DNA of 64,000 nt, from positions 124,001-188,000 of the forward strand of contig VGVQ01000001.1 in the NCBI GenBank assembly GCA_016874005.1, given 5' to 3'. Source of the DNA: Gemmatimonadota bacterium (lineage in GTDB: Bacteria > Gemmatimonadota > Gemmatimonadetes > Gemmatimonadales > GWC2-71-9). Shown here in pieces: positions 1 to 9,170 of this stretch (the stretch's first letter is position 1; each line of letters begins with the position of its first letter). A program made the translations under genes and the position numbers. Under the pieces are notes generated by a model that did not search any database, had not been told where the DNA came from, and saw only the letters and a program-made list of their open reading frames with translations.

Positions 1-2
1 AC

Positions 3-425
3 CCCACTAACCCGCTGATGGTGCTCTCGAACGGCCGGCCGATCCTGGCCTCGAGTAGCATCGGCACCGGGCTCCACGAGCAGACCCTCCAGAGCATCGT
101 CAACGTGCTCGAGTACGGAATGGATCCCAAACGGGCGGTGGATACCGCGCAGTTCCTCCGACCACTGGGCCCGATGCCTCGGCCCGGCTCCACCGCCGGT
201 GACACCACCCGTGCCGATCCGGCAAGCCAGGTGATCGCGGAAGGCGAGTTCGCGCCGGCGCTCCTCGATGCCCTCCGAGCCCGCGGGCGGACTTTCACCG
301 TCGTGCCCTCGCGGCTGGGCAGCGGCTTTCGCGGAGGCTGGGTCGGAATCGTACTCGATCCGGTCAGCGGTGAATGGCTGGGGGCAGGACCCCGTTTCTT
401 CAACGGATGGGCGCTGGCGTATTGA
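3..425 (+). CDS. gamma-glutamyltransferase, C-terminal part (5' end outside window)
   Basis: The reading frame is open from base 3 and ends at a TGA, so only about the last 140 residues are present. The segment resembles the C-terminal half of the small subunit of secreted gamma-glutamyltransferases, which cleave glutathione and other gamma-glutamyl compounds in the periplasm. The support is the stretch reading TNPL, then LSNGRPIL, then NVLEYGMDPKRAVDTAQF, which matches the family pattern of a displayed strand followed by the helix with 'AVDAPRF'. The catalytic Thr lies upstream, outside the window. The identification rests on a partial protein and a related Ntn hydrolase is not excluded. Confidence 0.75.
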   Translation, partial: PTNPLMVLSNGRPILASSSIGTGLHEQTLQSIVNVLEYGMDPKRAVDTAQFLRPLGPMPRPGSTAGDTTRADPASQVIAEGEFAPALLDALRARGRTFTVVPSRLGSGFRGGWVGIVLDPVSGEWLGAGPRFFNGWALAY

Positions 426-496
426 AGCGGGGATGGGCGGGGATGGGCGGCGCACGGCCATCCCCACGGCGAAACGGACGGCGCGCTGGATCGCCG

Positions 497-2872
497 TCAC
501 AGCCGAAAGAGGTAGCTCCACTTGAGGAAGAAGTTGTCCTCCACCCGGCTCAAGCCCTGGAACCGGAAGGCGTCGGGCTCGTTGAGGCTGCTCCCGTACC
601 CCGCGAACAGCACGGTACCCGGCGTGGGTTGATAGGAGAACAAGAAGTCCATCCGGAAGTCGTTCCGTTCCATCGCCAGCGCCCGATCGCGACGATACCC
701 GCCGACCCCGTCACCGATGAGAATCGGGGCGTTGGTGCGGGTATCGTCCCGCAAGCTGTCCTGGCGGAACGCCCGGTACTCGCCCACCGCCCGGAGAAAA
801 ACCGCCCGCGACATCTGGTACTCGACCTTGAGCCTCGGCAGGATACGGCGCGACACGAACGAGCCGTCCGACGCCCGGTAGTATGCCTGGAAAGGCATCG
901 ATGACTCGACCCGAAGTTTGGGCGTGGGCCGGTAACCCAGCGACACCTTGCCGAGCCGGATATTCCCCGGCGACCACTCGGCATAGTTCAGGTCTCGCCC
1001 GAACGCGAGGTAGCTCTGAAGTTGGAACCCGGCAATCTCGGGTGAACGGATCGAGGCGGCTCCCGCGAGCGAAGGGATCCGCTGCCCTCTGGGATACGGA
1101 ATGGTGTCGCTGCCCGTGGCGGTCGGCACTTCGATCGCGTAGCCGCGATAGAGCCGCTCGTCATACCCGTACGAGAACCGATAGCCGGTGAGGCCCACCT
1201 CCCACCCGCCCCGCAGCGTCCAGTTGAGCCGCGGAGTGGCCCGACGGTCGCGGGCGTTGTGCTTGGCGCGAAAATCGGGATAGGCCCACACCAAGTCCGC
1301 GTAGACCAACGCCGTGAACCGCTCGACGAACCCGCCCCGCCGGCCATACCAGGTGAGCGACGGGGTGATGCCGAACTGGACGATGTCGGGCTCCATGATG
1401 AACCCGCTCGCCGCCCTGAACTGGTCGGAGACCGCGTTGACGGTGGCCTGGAGGCCGAAGGTGTGCCCGGTGTGGCGAAGCTCGAGATAGCCCATCGGGG
1501 CGGTTTGGGTCGCGCCATTGGCGCGGGTGCGGCTCATCGCGCCGAAGAACGACAGGTTGGTGAGGGGGCCGAGCGCGAGCCGGCCGTCGACCTCGCCAAC
1601 TCGGTTGTAGTCGCCCCCGTCGATCCGATCGGTGTAGGCCGCGCCGAGCCGCGATTGCGCCCCGATGGCACCTTGGATTCGGAAGAGATTGACCAACGGG
1701 CGATGGCGGCCGCTGGCCGAGACGCTCTGGTCGTCCACCGCCGAAAGGAGCCCGAAGCTGGCGCCGGCAAGGCGGCCCGTCACCTTGGCGGCCCCGATCG
1801 GGGAAGCGATCCGCCGGGTGTAGATCACCTGGCTCGGGGTGGTGAAGTACTCGAGGCCATCCAGGAAGAATGGCCGCTTCTCGGCGAAATAGAGGGCGCG
1901 CCGCGGGTCGGAGGCGATCTGCCCCGCGTCGGACTCGATCTGGGAGAAATCCGGGTTCGCGGTCCCGTTGAACGCCAGGTTGCTGCTCGGGGCCCATTTG
2001 ACGTTGCCGCCGATTTCCGGAGTCCCGCCCCGATAGTCCCAGCCACCGGCCAGCGGGGCCCCGCTCACGGTCGATGTCATGATCGGGGTCACCTCGAGCA
2101 CCCGACCACGACGGAGTCCCTCGAGCCCCACCAGGGTGCCGCTCTGGCGCACGAACGACGTGGCCGCCCGTTGCGCCGGCGCCCAGGTGTCTTCCCGACC
2201 GCTGGCCGCGCTTCGCCGAACGATCTGCAGCGACCAGTCCTGCCGGTCCGCCGCCTGGTATCGCAGACTCTTGAAGGGAATCCGAACCTCGACCTCGTAG
2301 CCGCCCTCGACCAGCCGGCCTTTCGACTCGAAGGTGAAGTCGGGGTTGAGGTCGGTCGCCTCGCGGCTGCTTTGACTGGCGTTCTGCCCGTAGGCATACC
2401 GGCGGGTGGCTCCCTCCACCAACGCCCCGTCGGCCTGCACTCCCAGCGGGTTCACCTCGAACACCAGCGCCTGACGCCCGTCGTTGAACGTGCCCAGGTG
2501 CAGCTCGACGTTATCGTCGCTCTGGATCCCCTTGTCGCGGTCGGCGAGGTGGGCCCGGACGCTGCCCGGCTCGGCCGAGGCCCGCACCCCGAAGTGGATC
2601 GCGGTTGGCGAGTACCACACCAGAACCTCGGTTCCCTCCTCCGATGGGCGGCCGTCCGCCGGGCTGTACTGGGAAAACCCGGTGAGGCGGGCGGCGCTGG
2701 TCCAGACCGGCTCGTCGAGCACCCCATCGACCTGGATACTCGCTTCGACCCGAGGGGGAACCACTCGGAGCGCCCGGTCGGTTCCGCGGTACTCCGGCGG
2801 GGTGGTCAGGCCGCCCTGAAAGGCGCCAAGGAGAATGAGGTGAGCGATCACTCGGTGGAAGATCGTCCACAA
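497..2872 (-). CDS. DUF5916 protein with N-terminal CBM9-like domain
   Basis: This is a 791-residue exported protein of the DUF5916 type, common in Gemmatimonadota and Bacteroidota. After a hydrophobic leader (about residues 1-24) comes a carbohydrate-binding-9-like domain, recognisable by VDGVLDEPVW and SPTAIHFGVRA (about residues 45-230). The remaining 550 residues are rich in alternating aromatic strands and finish in KWSYLFRL, as expected for an outer-membrane beta-barrel. The start is TTG at 2872; a GTG seven codons later is an alternative. The substrate is unknown for the family. It stands alone, convergent with the gamma-glutamyltransferase and divergent from the polyphosphate kinase gene. 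Confidence 0.85.
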   Translation of the reverse strand: MWTIFHRVIAHLILLGAFQGGLTTPPEYRGTDRALRVVPPRVEASIQVDGVLDEPVWTSAARLTGFSQYSPADGRPSEEGTEVLVWYSPTAIHFGVRASAEPGSVRAHLADRDKGIQSDDNVELHLGTFNDGRQALVFEVNPLGVQADGALVEGATRRYAYGQNASQSSREATDLNPDFTFESKGRLVEGGYEVEVRIPFKSLRYQAADRQDWSLQIVRRSAASGREDTWAPAQRAATSFVRQSGTLVGLEGLRRGRVLEVTPIMTSTVSGAPLAGGWDYRGGTPEIGGNVKWAPSSNLAFNGTANPDFSQIESDAGQIASDPRRALYFAEKRPFFLDGLEYFTTPSQVIYTRRIASPIGAAKVTGRLAGASFGLLSAVDDQSVSASGRHRPLVNLFRIQGAIGAQSRLGAAYTDRIDGGDYNRVGEVDGRLALGPLTNLSFFGAMSRTRANGATQTAPMGYLELRHTGHTFGLQATVNAVSDQFRAASGFIMEPDIVQFGITPSLTWYGRRGGFVERFTALVYADLVWAYPDFRAKHNARDRRATPRLNWTLRGGWEVGLTGYRFSYGYDERLYRGYAIEVPTATGSDTIPYPRGQRIPSLAGAASIRSPEIAGFQLQSYLAFGRDLNYAEWSPGNIRLGKVSLGYRPTPKLRVESSMPFQAYYRASDGSFVSRRILPRLKVEYQMSRAVFLRAVGEYRAFRQDSLRDDTRTNAPILIGDGVGGYRRDRALAMERNDFRMDFLFSYQPTPGTVLFAGYGSSLNEPDAFRFQGLSRVEDNFFLKWSYLFRL

Positions 2873-3011
2873 CGGTTGGGGCCGCCAGTTCGAATCGCCG
2901 CCATGCCTCGAGTCGCCTCGCCCAACCGGACCTGGACAGCCGGTAAGAGTGAAACTCGCTTCATCCTGGTGACGGTGCCACCGCTATCTTGTATCCCAAG
3001 CAGACGGCTGA

Positions 3012-4130
3012 ATGGACGGCACCGAGGGAACCGTGATGGACGACACTCCGACCAATGGCGCCGGCGCGGCCAGGAAGCGCACCAACCCGCGTCCCGCTTC
3101 CGCTGGCGACATCGCTCCGACGCTCACCAAGCGCGGCATCGCCCGTCACGTCGTGAAGGAAGCGACTGCCTCGGCGGTGACATCGAGGGCCGTTGCGCTC
3201 GAGGCCATCGTCGAGGGCGCCTCAGCGGACGACGCCGATGCGCTGCGCCGGGCCCTCCGCGACAAGGCCAGGCTGGCACGGCGGCGGATGCCAGACGCGG
3301 ACCAGGAGCTGGCCCCCGGTTGGCGAGAGGGCGGCTATCCCTATCGCCACCTGATGTCGCGGAACGCGTACGAGCGGCAGAAATACGGACTCCAGGTGAA
3401 GCTTCTCAAGCTGCAGGCCTGGATCAGAAACTCCGGGCAAAAGATCGTGATCCTCTTCGAGGGGCGGGACGCCGCGGGCAAAGGAGGCACGATCAAACGG
3501 TTCATGGAGCACCTCAATCCTCGCGGTGCCCGGGTCGTCGCCCTCCAGAAACCCACCGAGAGCGAGCGGGGCCAGTGGTATTTCCAGCGCTACGTCCAGG
3601 AGCTCCCGACCTTGGGAGAAATCGTGCTGTTCGACCGCTCCTGGTACAATCGGGCCGGCGTCGAGCGAGTCATGGGGTTCTGCACCGCGGACGAGTACAC
3701 CGAGTTCATGCGCCAGGCACCCGAGTTCGAGCGCAACTTGGTGCGGAGCGGGATTCACCTGATCAAGTTTTGGTTCTCGGTGAGCAAGAAAGAGCAGCGC
3801 CGGCGGTTCCGGGAGCGAAAGGCCCATCCCCTCAAGCAGTGGAAGTTGTCGCCGGTGGACTTGGCCTCGCTGAACAAGTGGGACGACTACACCCGAGCCA
3901 AAGAGGCGATCTTCTTTCACACCGACACCGCCGATTCGCCCTGGACGGTCATCAAGTCCGATTGTAAGAAGCGGGCCCGCCTGAACGCGATGCGCTACGT
4001 GTTGCTCAAGCTGCCCTACAAGAACAAGGATCTCGACGCGATCGGGCCGCTCGACGCGATGTTGGTCGGCCGGGCCAACGTGGTCTACGAGCGGGCGGAG
4101 CGGAAGGAGGGGCATGCTCCCCTGATCTGA
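3012..4130 (+). CDS. ppk2: PPK2-family polyphosphate kinase
   Basis: The protein transfers phosphate between polyphosphate and nucleotides. The PPK2 core shows the Walker A loop GRDAAGKGG (about residues 150-158), the Walker B-like FDRSWYNRAGVERV (about 206-220) and the arginine-rich lid RERKAHPLKQW (about 264). Family members usually begin shortly before the core, whereas here some 95 residues of Arg/Ala-rich sequence precede it. ATG at 3012 is taken as start; ATG at 3036 is also possible. Whether it favours ADP, GDP or AMP cannot be told from the sequence by eye. A TATCTT element lies at 2984-2989, upstream of the start. Confidence 0.93.
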   Translation: MDGTEGTVMDDTPTNGAGAARKRTNPRPASAGDIAPTLTKRGIARHVVKEATASAVTSRAVALEAIVEGASADDADALRRALRDKARLARRRMPDADQELAPGWREGGYPYRHLMSRNAYERQKYGLQVKLLKLQAWIRNSGQKIVILFEGRDAAGKGGTIKRFMEHLNPRGARVVALQKPTESERGQWYFQRYVQELPTLGEIVLFDRSWYNRAGVERVMGFCTADEYTEFMRQAPEFERNLVRSGIHLIKFWFSVSKKEQRRRFRERKAHPLKQWKLSPVDLASLNKWDDYTRAKEAIFFHTDTADSPWTVIKSDCKKRARLNAMRYVLLKLPYKNKDLDAIGPLDAMLVGRANVVYERAERKEGHAPLI

Positions 4131-4258
4131 GCCCCGGCCAAACCGGCACGCATTGCCCCCACGATGGCCTGGCGGCCGTCGATGCTGGTGGTGGTCTCCC
4201 TCCGGCACCTCGGTGAAGGCCCCTTCCGCCACCGCCGTCCCGGGCCGAATCTTATCGA

Positions 4259-5830
4259 ATGCCCGACTCCCCTTGGATCGCCCCGGCCGGCCGGTACAAC
4301 GCCGCCGCCGACCTGATCGACCGCAACCTCGCCGATCGCGCCGAGCGGATCGCCGCCATCGACCCGACCCGCCAGCTGAGCTATCGCGACCTCCATCGAT
4401 CCACCAACCGCTGGGCCCGGGCCCTCACCGCGCTCGGCGTCAAGCCGGAACAGCGGGTGGTGATGATCATGCTCGACACGGTCGACTTCCCCACCGTCTT
4501 CTGGGGAACCATCCGAGCCGGCGCCGTGGCCGTCCCGGTCAACACCCTGCTCTCCCCCGACCTCTGGCGATACATCCTCGACGACAGCCGAGCCGCGCTC
4601 CTGGTGATCTCGGCAGAGTGCTACCAGCGGGCCGCGCCGATGCTCGCCGAGCTGCTCCGCGGGCGACCGCTCCCGATCGTGATCTCGGGTCGCGGTCCTG
4701 ACCACCTGCCCTCGCTGGACGACCTCCTCGCCGGCGCGTCGGCCGACCCGATCGAGAGCGCGACCCACGCCGATGAAACCGCGTTCTGGCTCTACACCTC
4801 CGGCTCGACCGGGGTCCCGAAGGCGGCTCGCCACGTCCATGCCAGCCCGGCCCACACCGCCCGCCACTACGGTCAGGGGATCCTTGGCCTCGACGCCGGC
4901 GACGTGGTCTTCTCCGCCGCCAAGCTCTTCTTCGCCTACGGGCTCGGCAACGGGATGTCGTTCCCGTATTCGGTCGGTGCCACCGCGATCCTCTGGCCGG
5001 ACCGCCCGTCCCCGGAGGCGGTGCTCCGACTGATGTCGCAGCATCGGCCCACGGTGTTCTGCGGGGTACCCACCCTGTTCGCGGCCTTGCTCGCCGAGCC
5101 GTCGTTAGGCCGCGGTGCCGGTTCGGCCCGCCTCCGCCTGGCGATTTCCGCCGGCGAGGCGCTCCCCGAGGAAATCGGCCGGCGCTGGCAGGAACGGGTG
5201 GGCGTCGAGGTTCTCGACGGTATCGGCTCGACCGAGCTCCTCCATATCTTCGTGTCCAACCGGCCGGGAAGGGTCCGCTACGGCTCCTCGGGGACCCCGG
5301 TCGATGGCTACCAGGCCCGGATCGCCGACGAGCAAGGCGGCGACGTGGCCACTGGCGAGATCGGCGAACTGGTGATCCGAGGGCCGACGGCGGCGGACGG
5401 CTACTGGAATCAGCGGGAACGAAGCCGCCGGACCTTCGCCGGCGAATGGACTCACACCGGGGACAAGTACCGCCAGGACGAGGAAGGGTTCTACTACTAC
5501 TGCGGCCGATCCGACGATCTCTTCAAGGTCAGCGGGATCTGGGTGGCGCCCTTCGAGGTCGAGTCGGCCCTGATGAGCCACCCGGCCGTGCTCGAGGCCG
5601 CGGTGGTGGGGAAAGAAGACGCCGACGGACTGCTCAAGCCGAAGGCGTTCGTGGTGCTGATGCCGGGTACTGGACCGAGCGAGGAGCTGTTCGACGCGCT
5701 CCGCCAGCACGTCAAGGACGCGATCGGGGCATGGAAGTACCCCCGCTGGATCGAGGCCCTGGCCGAACTGCCCAAGACCGCCACGGGCAAGATCCAGCGC
5801 TACAAGCTCCGCCACGAGAACCGAGCCTAA
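4259..5830 (+). CDS. bclA: benzoate-CoA ligase
   Basis: This ANL-superfamily enzyme activates benzoate to benzoyl-CoA with ATP, the entry step of the box pathway. The 523 residues carry the AMP-binding loop YTSGSTGVPKA (about residue 178), the GIGSTE motif (about 320) and the C-terminal catalytic lysine region KTATGKIQRYKL (about 505). The LFFAYGLGNGMSFPYSVGA stretch is typical of benzoate-CoA ligases. The boxC and boxB genes 3.3 kb downstream support benzoate as substrate; 4-hydroxybenzoate remains possible. The stop codon overlaps that of the convergent feruloyl-CoA synthase by four bases. One CGTTAGGC octamer lies at 5103. Confidence 0.88.
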   Translation: MPDSPWIAPAGRYNAAADLIDRNLADRAERIAAIDPTRQLSYRDLHRSTNRWARALTALGVKPEQRVVMIMLDTVDFPTVFWGTIRAGAVAVPVNTLLSPDLWRYILDDSRAALLVISAECYQRAAPMLAELLRGRPLPIVISGRGPDHLPSLDDLLAGASADPIESATHADETAFWLYTSGSTGVPKAARHVHASPAHTARHYGQGILGLDAGDVVFSAAKLFFAYGLGNGMSFPYSVGATAILWPDRPSPEAVLRLMSQHRPTVFCGVPTLFAALLAEPSLGRGAGSARLRLAISAGEALPEEIGRRWQERVGVEVLDGIGSTELLHIFVSNRPGRVRYGSSGTPVDGYQARIADEQGGDVATGEIGELVIRGPTAADGYWNQRERSRRTFAGEWTHTGDKYRQDEEGFYYYCGRSDDLFKVSGIWVAPFEVESALMSHPAVLEAAVVGKEDADGLLKPKAFVVLMPGTGPSEELFDALRQHVKDAIGAWKYPRWIEALAELPKTATGKIQRYKLRHENRA

Positions 5831-7677
5831 CTGGCGATCTCGATCACCGCCGGGTCGAGCGGCGCCTCTCGGTACAGTTGGGCCACCAAGGCCGGCCGGC
5901 GGCGGAGCACGGCACCCTGATTGACGTAGCCCTTGTCGGTGATCTCGCCGCCGTCGATCGAAAGGGGTTCCTCGAGCAGCAGCGCCCGAGTCGCGAAAGT
6001 CGAGGTACCGCCGCCCTGATCGCGGAGCGCCGCGAGACCGGCCGCGACCCGGCCGCGAACCGCCGGATGGGCCAGCACCGCGGCGAGCGGCGCGTCGCCC
6101 GGAAGCTCCGCGGCGAGTGCCCGGCAGCCCGCCAGGTTGGGGACCACCAGGAAACCGATCCGGCTCCGATCGTGGCCCGCCACCACGATGTCCTGCCCCA
6201 CCGGAGAGAGCGCCTCGATGCCCTTGACCCGCAGCACCCCGACGTTGACCCAGGTACCGGAGTCGAGCTTGAAGTCTTCCGCGACCCGCCCATCGAACAA
6301 CAAGCCGGCCTCTGGCCGATCGGGGTCGACAAACTTCACCGCGTCGCCGATCCGGTAGTAGCCCTCGTCGTCGAACTGCTCGGCGGTCAGGTCGGGTCGC
6401 CGCCAATAGCCCGGGGTGACGTTCGGGCCCTTGACGCGGGCCTCGAGCTTACCTCCCGCCGCCACCAGCTTGAGCTGGCATCCTGGAACCGGGACCCCGA
6501 TCACGCCGCTTTGCGCTGCCAGGAAATGGCAGTCGGTGACCATCGGCGCGGTCTCGGTGGCTCCCCAGGCCGACACCATGGGAACGGCCTGGCCGACTGT
6601 TCTCTCGGCCAACTGTCCGAGGGCGTCCCATAGGTGCTGCGGCAATGCCGCGGCCGCGTAGAGAATGACCTGGAGCCGTTCGAAGAACCGGGACCGGAAA
6701 GCGGAGTCGGCGCCGAGCGCGCCGACCAGCATGTCGTAGCCTCGGGGGACGTTGAAGCACAACGTCGGTCGGACGTCGGCCAGGTTGGCCACCGTCCGAT
6801 CGAAGAGACCCGGCGCCGGACGGCCCCCGTCGAGGTAGAGCGTCCCGCCGTGCCGTAGCACCATGTTGAAGTTGTGATTCGCGCCGAAGGTGTGCGACCA
6901 CGGTAGCCAGTCCACCATGATGGGCGGGTGCTCGGCCAGGAATGGCCAGACTTGGGCCCGAGCTTGCTGATTCGAGGAGAGCATCCGCTGGGTATTGATG
7001 ACCCCCTTCGGTTCCCCGGTCGACCCGGAGGTGAACAGCAACTTGGCCACGGTGTCGGGGCCGACCCGAGCCGCCGCCTGGTCGACCTCCTCGTCGGGAC
7101 CGCCGAGGGAGCCGAGCCGCGCCTCGCCGCCGTCGGCCTCGGACCGGGTGCCGACCACCACCGTGCCGTCATGCAGCGATCGGATCGCCTCGAGAGCCGG
7201 CCGATACTTCTGGTGGTCTTCGACGAAGACCATCCCCGGCCGCACCAAATCGATGACCGCCTTGAGCTTGGCGTGGTCGCGGGAGATCACCGAGTACGAC
7301 GGCGAGATCGGCACCACCGGCACCCCGACGTACATCGCGGCCAGGGTGAGGAGACCCTGCTCGACGCTGTTGTCCGAAAGGATCGCCACCGGCCGGGTCG
7401 GACCGAGCCCCGCCCGGAGCAACCCACCCGCGAGGCGCCGCACCGCCCCGCGCGCTTCGCCGTAACTCGCCCCCGACCACTCGCCCGACGGACCTCGCTC
7501 GAGCAGAAACGGCCGCTCCGGGTCCCGGGCCGCCCACACGTCGAGGTAGTGACAAATCGAGTCCGGGTACGGCTCCAGCGGCACGGTCGAGCGCAGCACC
7601 CCGCCCTCGCCCCGCCGGTCGAACGCGATCGCGGGCCGGGCAAAGAGCCGGTCCGGATCACGGAGAACGGCCGCCAT
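5827..7677 (-). CDS. fcs: feruloyl-CoA synthase
   Basis: The gene encodes a 616-residue acyl-CoA ligase that activates ferulate or other hydroxycinnamates. It has the phosphate loop [13 protein letters not shown] and the family-specific [15 protein letters not shown] and [11 protein letters not shown] stretches. The open frame runs on upstream to 8343, but the start is fixed at ATG 7677 by a strong GGGAGG ribosome site about eight bases before it. It is divergent from the TetR gene, and the 60-base gap holds a perfect palindrome, so shared control is likely. No feruloyl-CoA hydratase/lyase is adjacent, so the next step of side-chain removal must be encoded elsewhere. Confidence 0.87.
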   Translation of the reverse strand: MAAVLRDPDRLFARPAIAFDRRGEGGVLRSTVPLEPYPDSICHYLDVWAARDPERPFLLERGPSGEWSGASYGEARGAVRRLAGGLLRAGLGPTRPVAILSDNSVEQGLLTLAAMYVGVPVVPISPSYSVISRDHAKLKAVIDLVRPGMVFVEDHQKYRPALEAIRSLHDGTVVVGTRSEADGGEARLGSLGGPDEEVDQAAARVGPDTVAKLLFTSGSTGEPKGVINTQRMLSSNQQARAQVWPFLAEHPPIMVDWLPWSHTFGANHNFNMVLRHGGTLYLDGGRPAPGLFDRTVANLADVRPTLCFNVPRGYDMLVGALGADSAFRSRFFERLQVILYAAAALPQHLWDALGQLAERTVGQAVPMVSAWGATETAPMVTDCHFLAAQSGVIGVPVPGCQLKLVAAGGKLEARVKGPNVTPGYWRRPDLTAEQFDDEGYYRIGDAVKFVDPDRPEAGLLFDGRVAEDFKLDSGTWVNVGVLRVKGIEALSPVGQDIVVAGHDRSRIGFLVVPNLAGCRALAAELPGDAPLAAVLAHPAVRGRVAAGLAALRDQGGGTSTFATRALLLEEPLSIDGGEITDKGYVNQGAVLRRRPALVAQLYREAPLDPAVIEIAS

Positions 7678-7712
7678 GGATTGACCTCCCGGGATGAAGA
7701 CGATAACATACC

Positions 7713-7734
7713 ATTTCGAACAGGTGTTCGAAAT
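7713..7734. promoter_or_regulatory. 22-bp palindrome, likely operator of the adjacent TetR regulator
   Basis: The sequence ATTTCGAACA-GG-TGTTCGAAAT has 10-bp arms that are perfect inverted repeats around a two-base centre. It ends four bases before the TetR start codon and lies 36 bases upstream of the feruloyl-CoA synthase start, so a bound dimer would cover both promoters. TetR proteins commonly autoregulate from such sites. An aromatic acyl-CoA as ligand is an inference from the gene content. Confidence 0.8.
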
Positions 7735-7737
7735 CCC

Positions 7738-8382
7738 ATGACCCAGGCTGCCCTGACCCTCGCTAGCGGGCCCCGACGCCGCGCCCGTCAGACCACCCAG
7801 GCCAAGCTCGACCACATCCTGGCGGGCGCCGCCCTGGTGTTCGCCAAGCGCGGCTTCGAGGGCGCCACCATCCGCGACGTCGGCGACCGGGTCGGGGTGA
7901 GCCTGGCGGGCATGTACTATTACTTCACCAACAAAGAGCATCTCCTCTTCCAGATCCAGCGCCGGACCTTCGACGCCCTGCTCCAATCGCAGATGCCGGC
8001 CGCCGAATCGAACCGCGCCGCCCCGCTGCGGCTCGGCGACCTGATTCGGGGCCACCTCCGGTTCTTCGCGGCCCATCCCAACGAGATGAAGGTGTGCACC
8101 TTCGAGCTCGAGTCGTTGACTGGCGACCTGTATCGCCGAGTCCTGGAACTCCGGCGGCGGTATTACCGCCTTATGGCCGGGGTGGTCGCGCAAGCCATCG
8201 ACGGCGCGACCCGCCGCCCGCGCGAGTCCGCCCGCAGCCGGAAGGCAACCCTGGCCCTGTTCGGCATGCTGAATTGGGTCTTCATGTGGTACGACAAGGG
8301 TCGCGACGGCTCGATCGATCAGCTCAGCGACGAAATGACCCACCTGTTTCTCAACGGGATCACCGGCGAGCGCGGCCGATGA
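7738..8382 (+). CDS. TetR-family transcriptional regulator of the aromatic-acid locus
   Basis: The 214-residue protein has a TetR helix-turn-helix near its N-terminus: ILAGAALVFAKRGFEG followed by TIRDVGDRVGVSLAGMYYYF, with the usual tyrosine-rich recognition-helix end. The C-terminal ligand domain shows a TetR_C-like helical pattern. It is divergent from feruloyl-CoA synthase and overlaps the following alpha/beta hydrolase gene as ATGA, so it probably heads the transcript with the hydrolase, boxC and boxB. Its inducer is not known; benzoyl-CoA or feruloyl-CoA is the natural guess. The start is the ATG that directly follows the palindrome. Confidence 0.88.
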   Translation: MTQAALTLASGPRRRARQTTQAKLDHILAGAALVFAKRGFEGATIRDVGDRVGVSLAGMYYYFTNKEHLLFQIQRRTFDALLQSQMPAAESNRAAPLRLGDLIRGHLRFFAAHPNEMKVCTFELESLTGDLYRRVLELRRRYYRLMAGVVAQAIDGATRRPRESARSRKATLALFGMLNWVFMWYDKGRDGSIDQLSDEMTHLFLNGITGERGR

Positions 8383-9170
8383 CGAGCGAGTTTCTCTCGA
8401 TCGACGGCACCCGGCTCGAAGCCCGGCGGATCGCGCCGGCCGTGTCGGACGCGCCCACCATCGTCATGCTGCACGAGGGTCTCGGTTCGGTCGGCCTGTG
8501 GGGCAACTTCCCGGCCGCCCTCGCCGAGGCAACGGGTTGGGGCGTGTTTCTCTACTCCCGCGCGGGGTACGGCCGGTCCGACCCCGCGCTACTGCCTCGC
8601 CCGACGAGCTACCTGGACCACGAGGCCACCAAGGTGCTCCCCCAGGTACTCGAGGCCATCGGATTCGAGCGGGGGATCCTGCTCGGTCACAGCGACGGCG
8701 CCTCGATCGCGACGATCTACGCGGGGAGTCATCAAGATCACCGGATCCGCGGCTTGGTGCTGATCGCGCCGCATTTCTTCGTGGAGGACGTGAGCGTCGC
8801 CGCGGCGGCCGAGGCTCGTGCCGCCTACGAAACCGGCGATCTCAAGGCGCGCCTCGCCCGCCACCACGATGACGTCGAGAACGCCTTTCGAGGATGGAAC
8901 GACGTCTGGCTCGATCCCCGGTTCCGCACCTGGGATATTCAGGAAGCGATCGGCTACATCCGGGTGCCGATCCTGATCGTCCAAGGCAGCCGCGACCAAT
9001 ACGGAACCGTGGAACAGCTCCGATCGGCCGAGGAGGAGTCGTACTGCCCGGTCGAGGTCCGCTTGCTCGACGACGCCGGCCACGCGCCGCATCTCGATCA
9101 GCCCGAGGCCGTGCTCCGATCGGTGACCGATTTCGTCCGCAACCTGGAGGCCTTCGATGGCCGCCCCTGA
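8379..9170 (+). CDS. alpha/beta hydrolase of the box cluster
   Basis: The 263-residue protein is an alpha/beta-fold hydrolase with the nucleophile elbow GHSDG (residues about 101-105), an oxyanion-region sequence LHEGLGSVGLW and a C-terminal catalytic histidine in GHAPHLDQPE. A similar hydrolase is often found in benzoyl-CoA oxidation clusters. A role in hydrolysing dead-end or misacylated CoA thioesters or lactones is plausible but not shown. The start ATG at 8379 overlaps the TetR stop, and its 3' end overlaps boxC by 14 bases, which places it in the same translationally coupled unit. A longer open frame reaches back to 8094 inside the TetR gene and is a shadow. Confidence 0.8.
   Translation: MTSEFLSIDGTRLEARRIAPAVSDAPTIVMLHEGLGSVGLWGNFPAALAEATGWGVFLYSRAGYGRSDPALLPRPTSYLDHEATKVLPQVLEAIGFERGILLGHSDGASIATIYAGSHQDHRIRGLVLIAPHFFVEDVSVAAAAEARAAYETGDLKARLARHHDDVENAFRGWNDVWLDPRFRTWDIQEAIGYIRVPILIVQGSRDQYGTVEQLRSAEEESYCPVEVRLLDDAGHAPHLDQPEAVLRSVTDFVRNLEAFDGRP

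Noticed and set aside
1259-3967. 902-codon plus-strand open frame
   Set aside because: It runs antisense through DUF5916 and then out of frame through the PPK2 gene. Such long open shadows are expected in GC-rich DNA, and the translation has no family features.
5105-6406. 433-codon minus-strand open frame across bclA and fcs
   Set aside because: It is antisense to one recognised gene and out of frame in the other; its sequence is Arg/Gly-rich without motifs.
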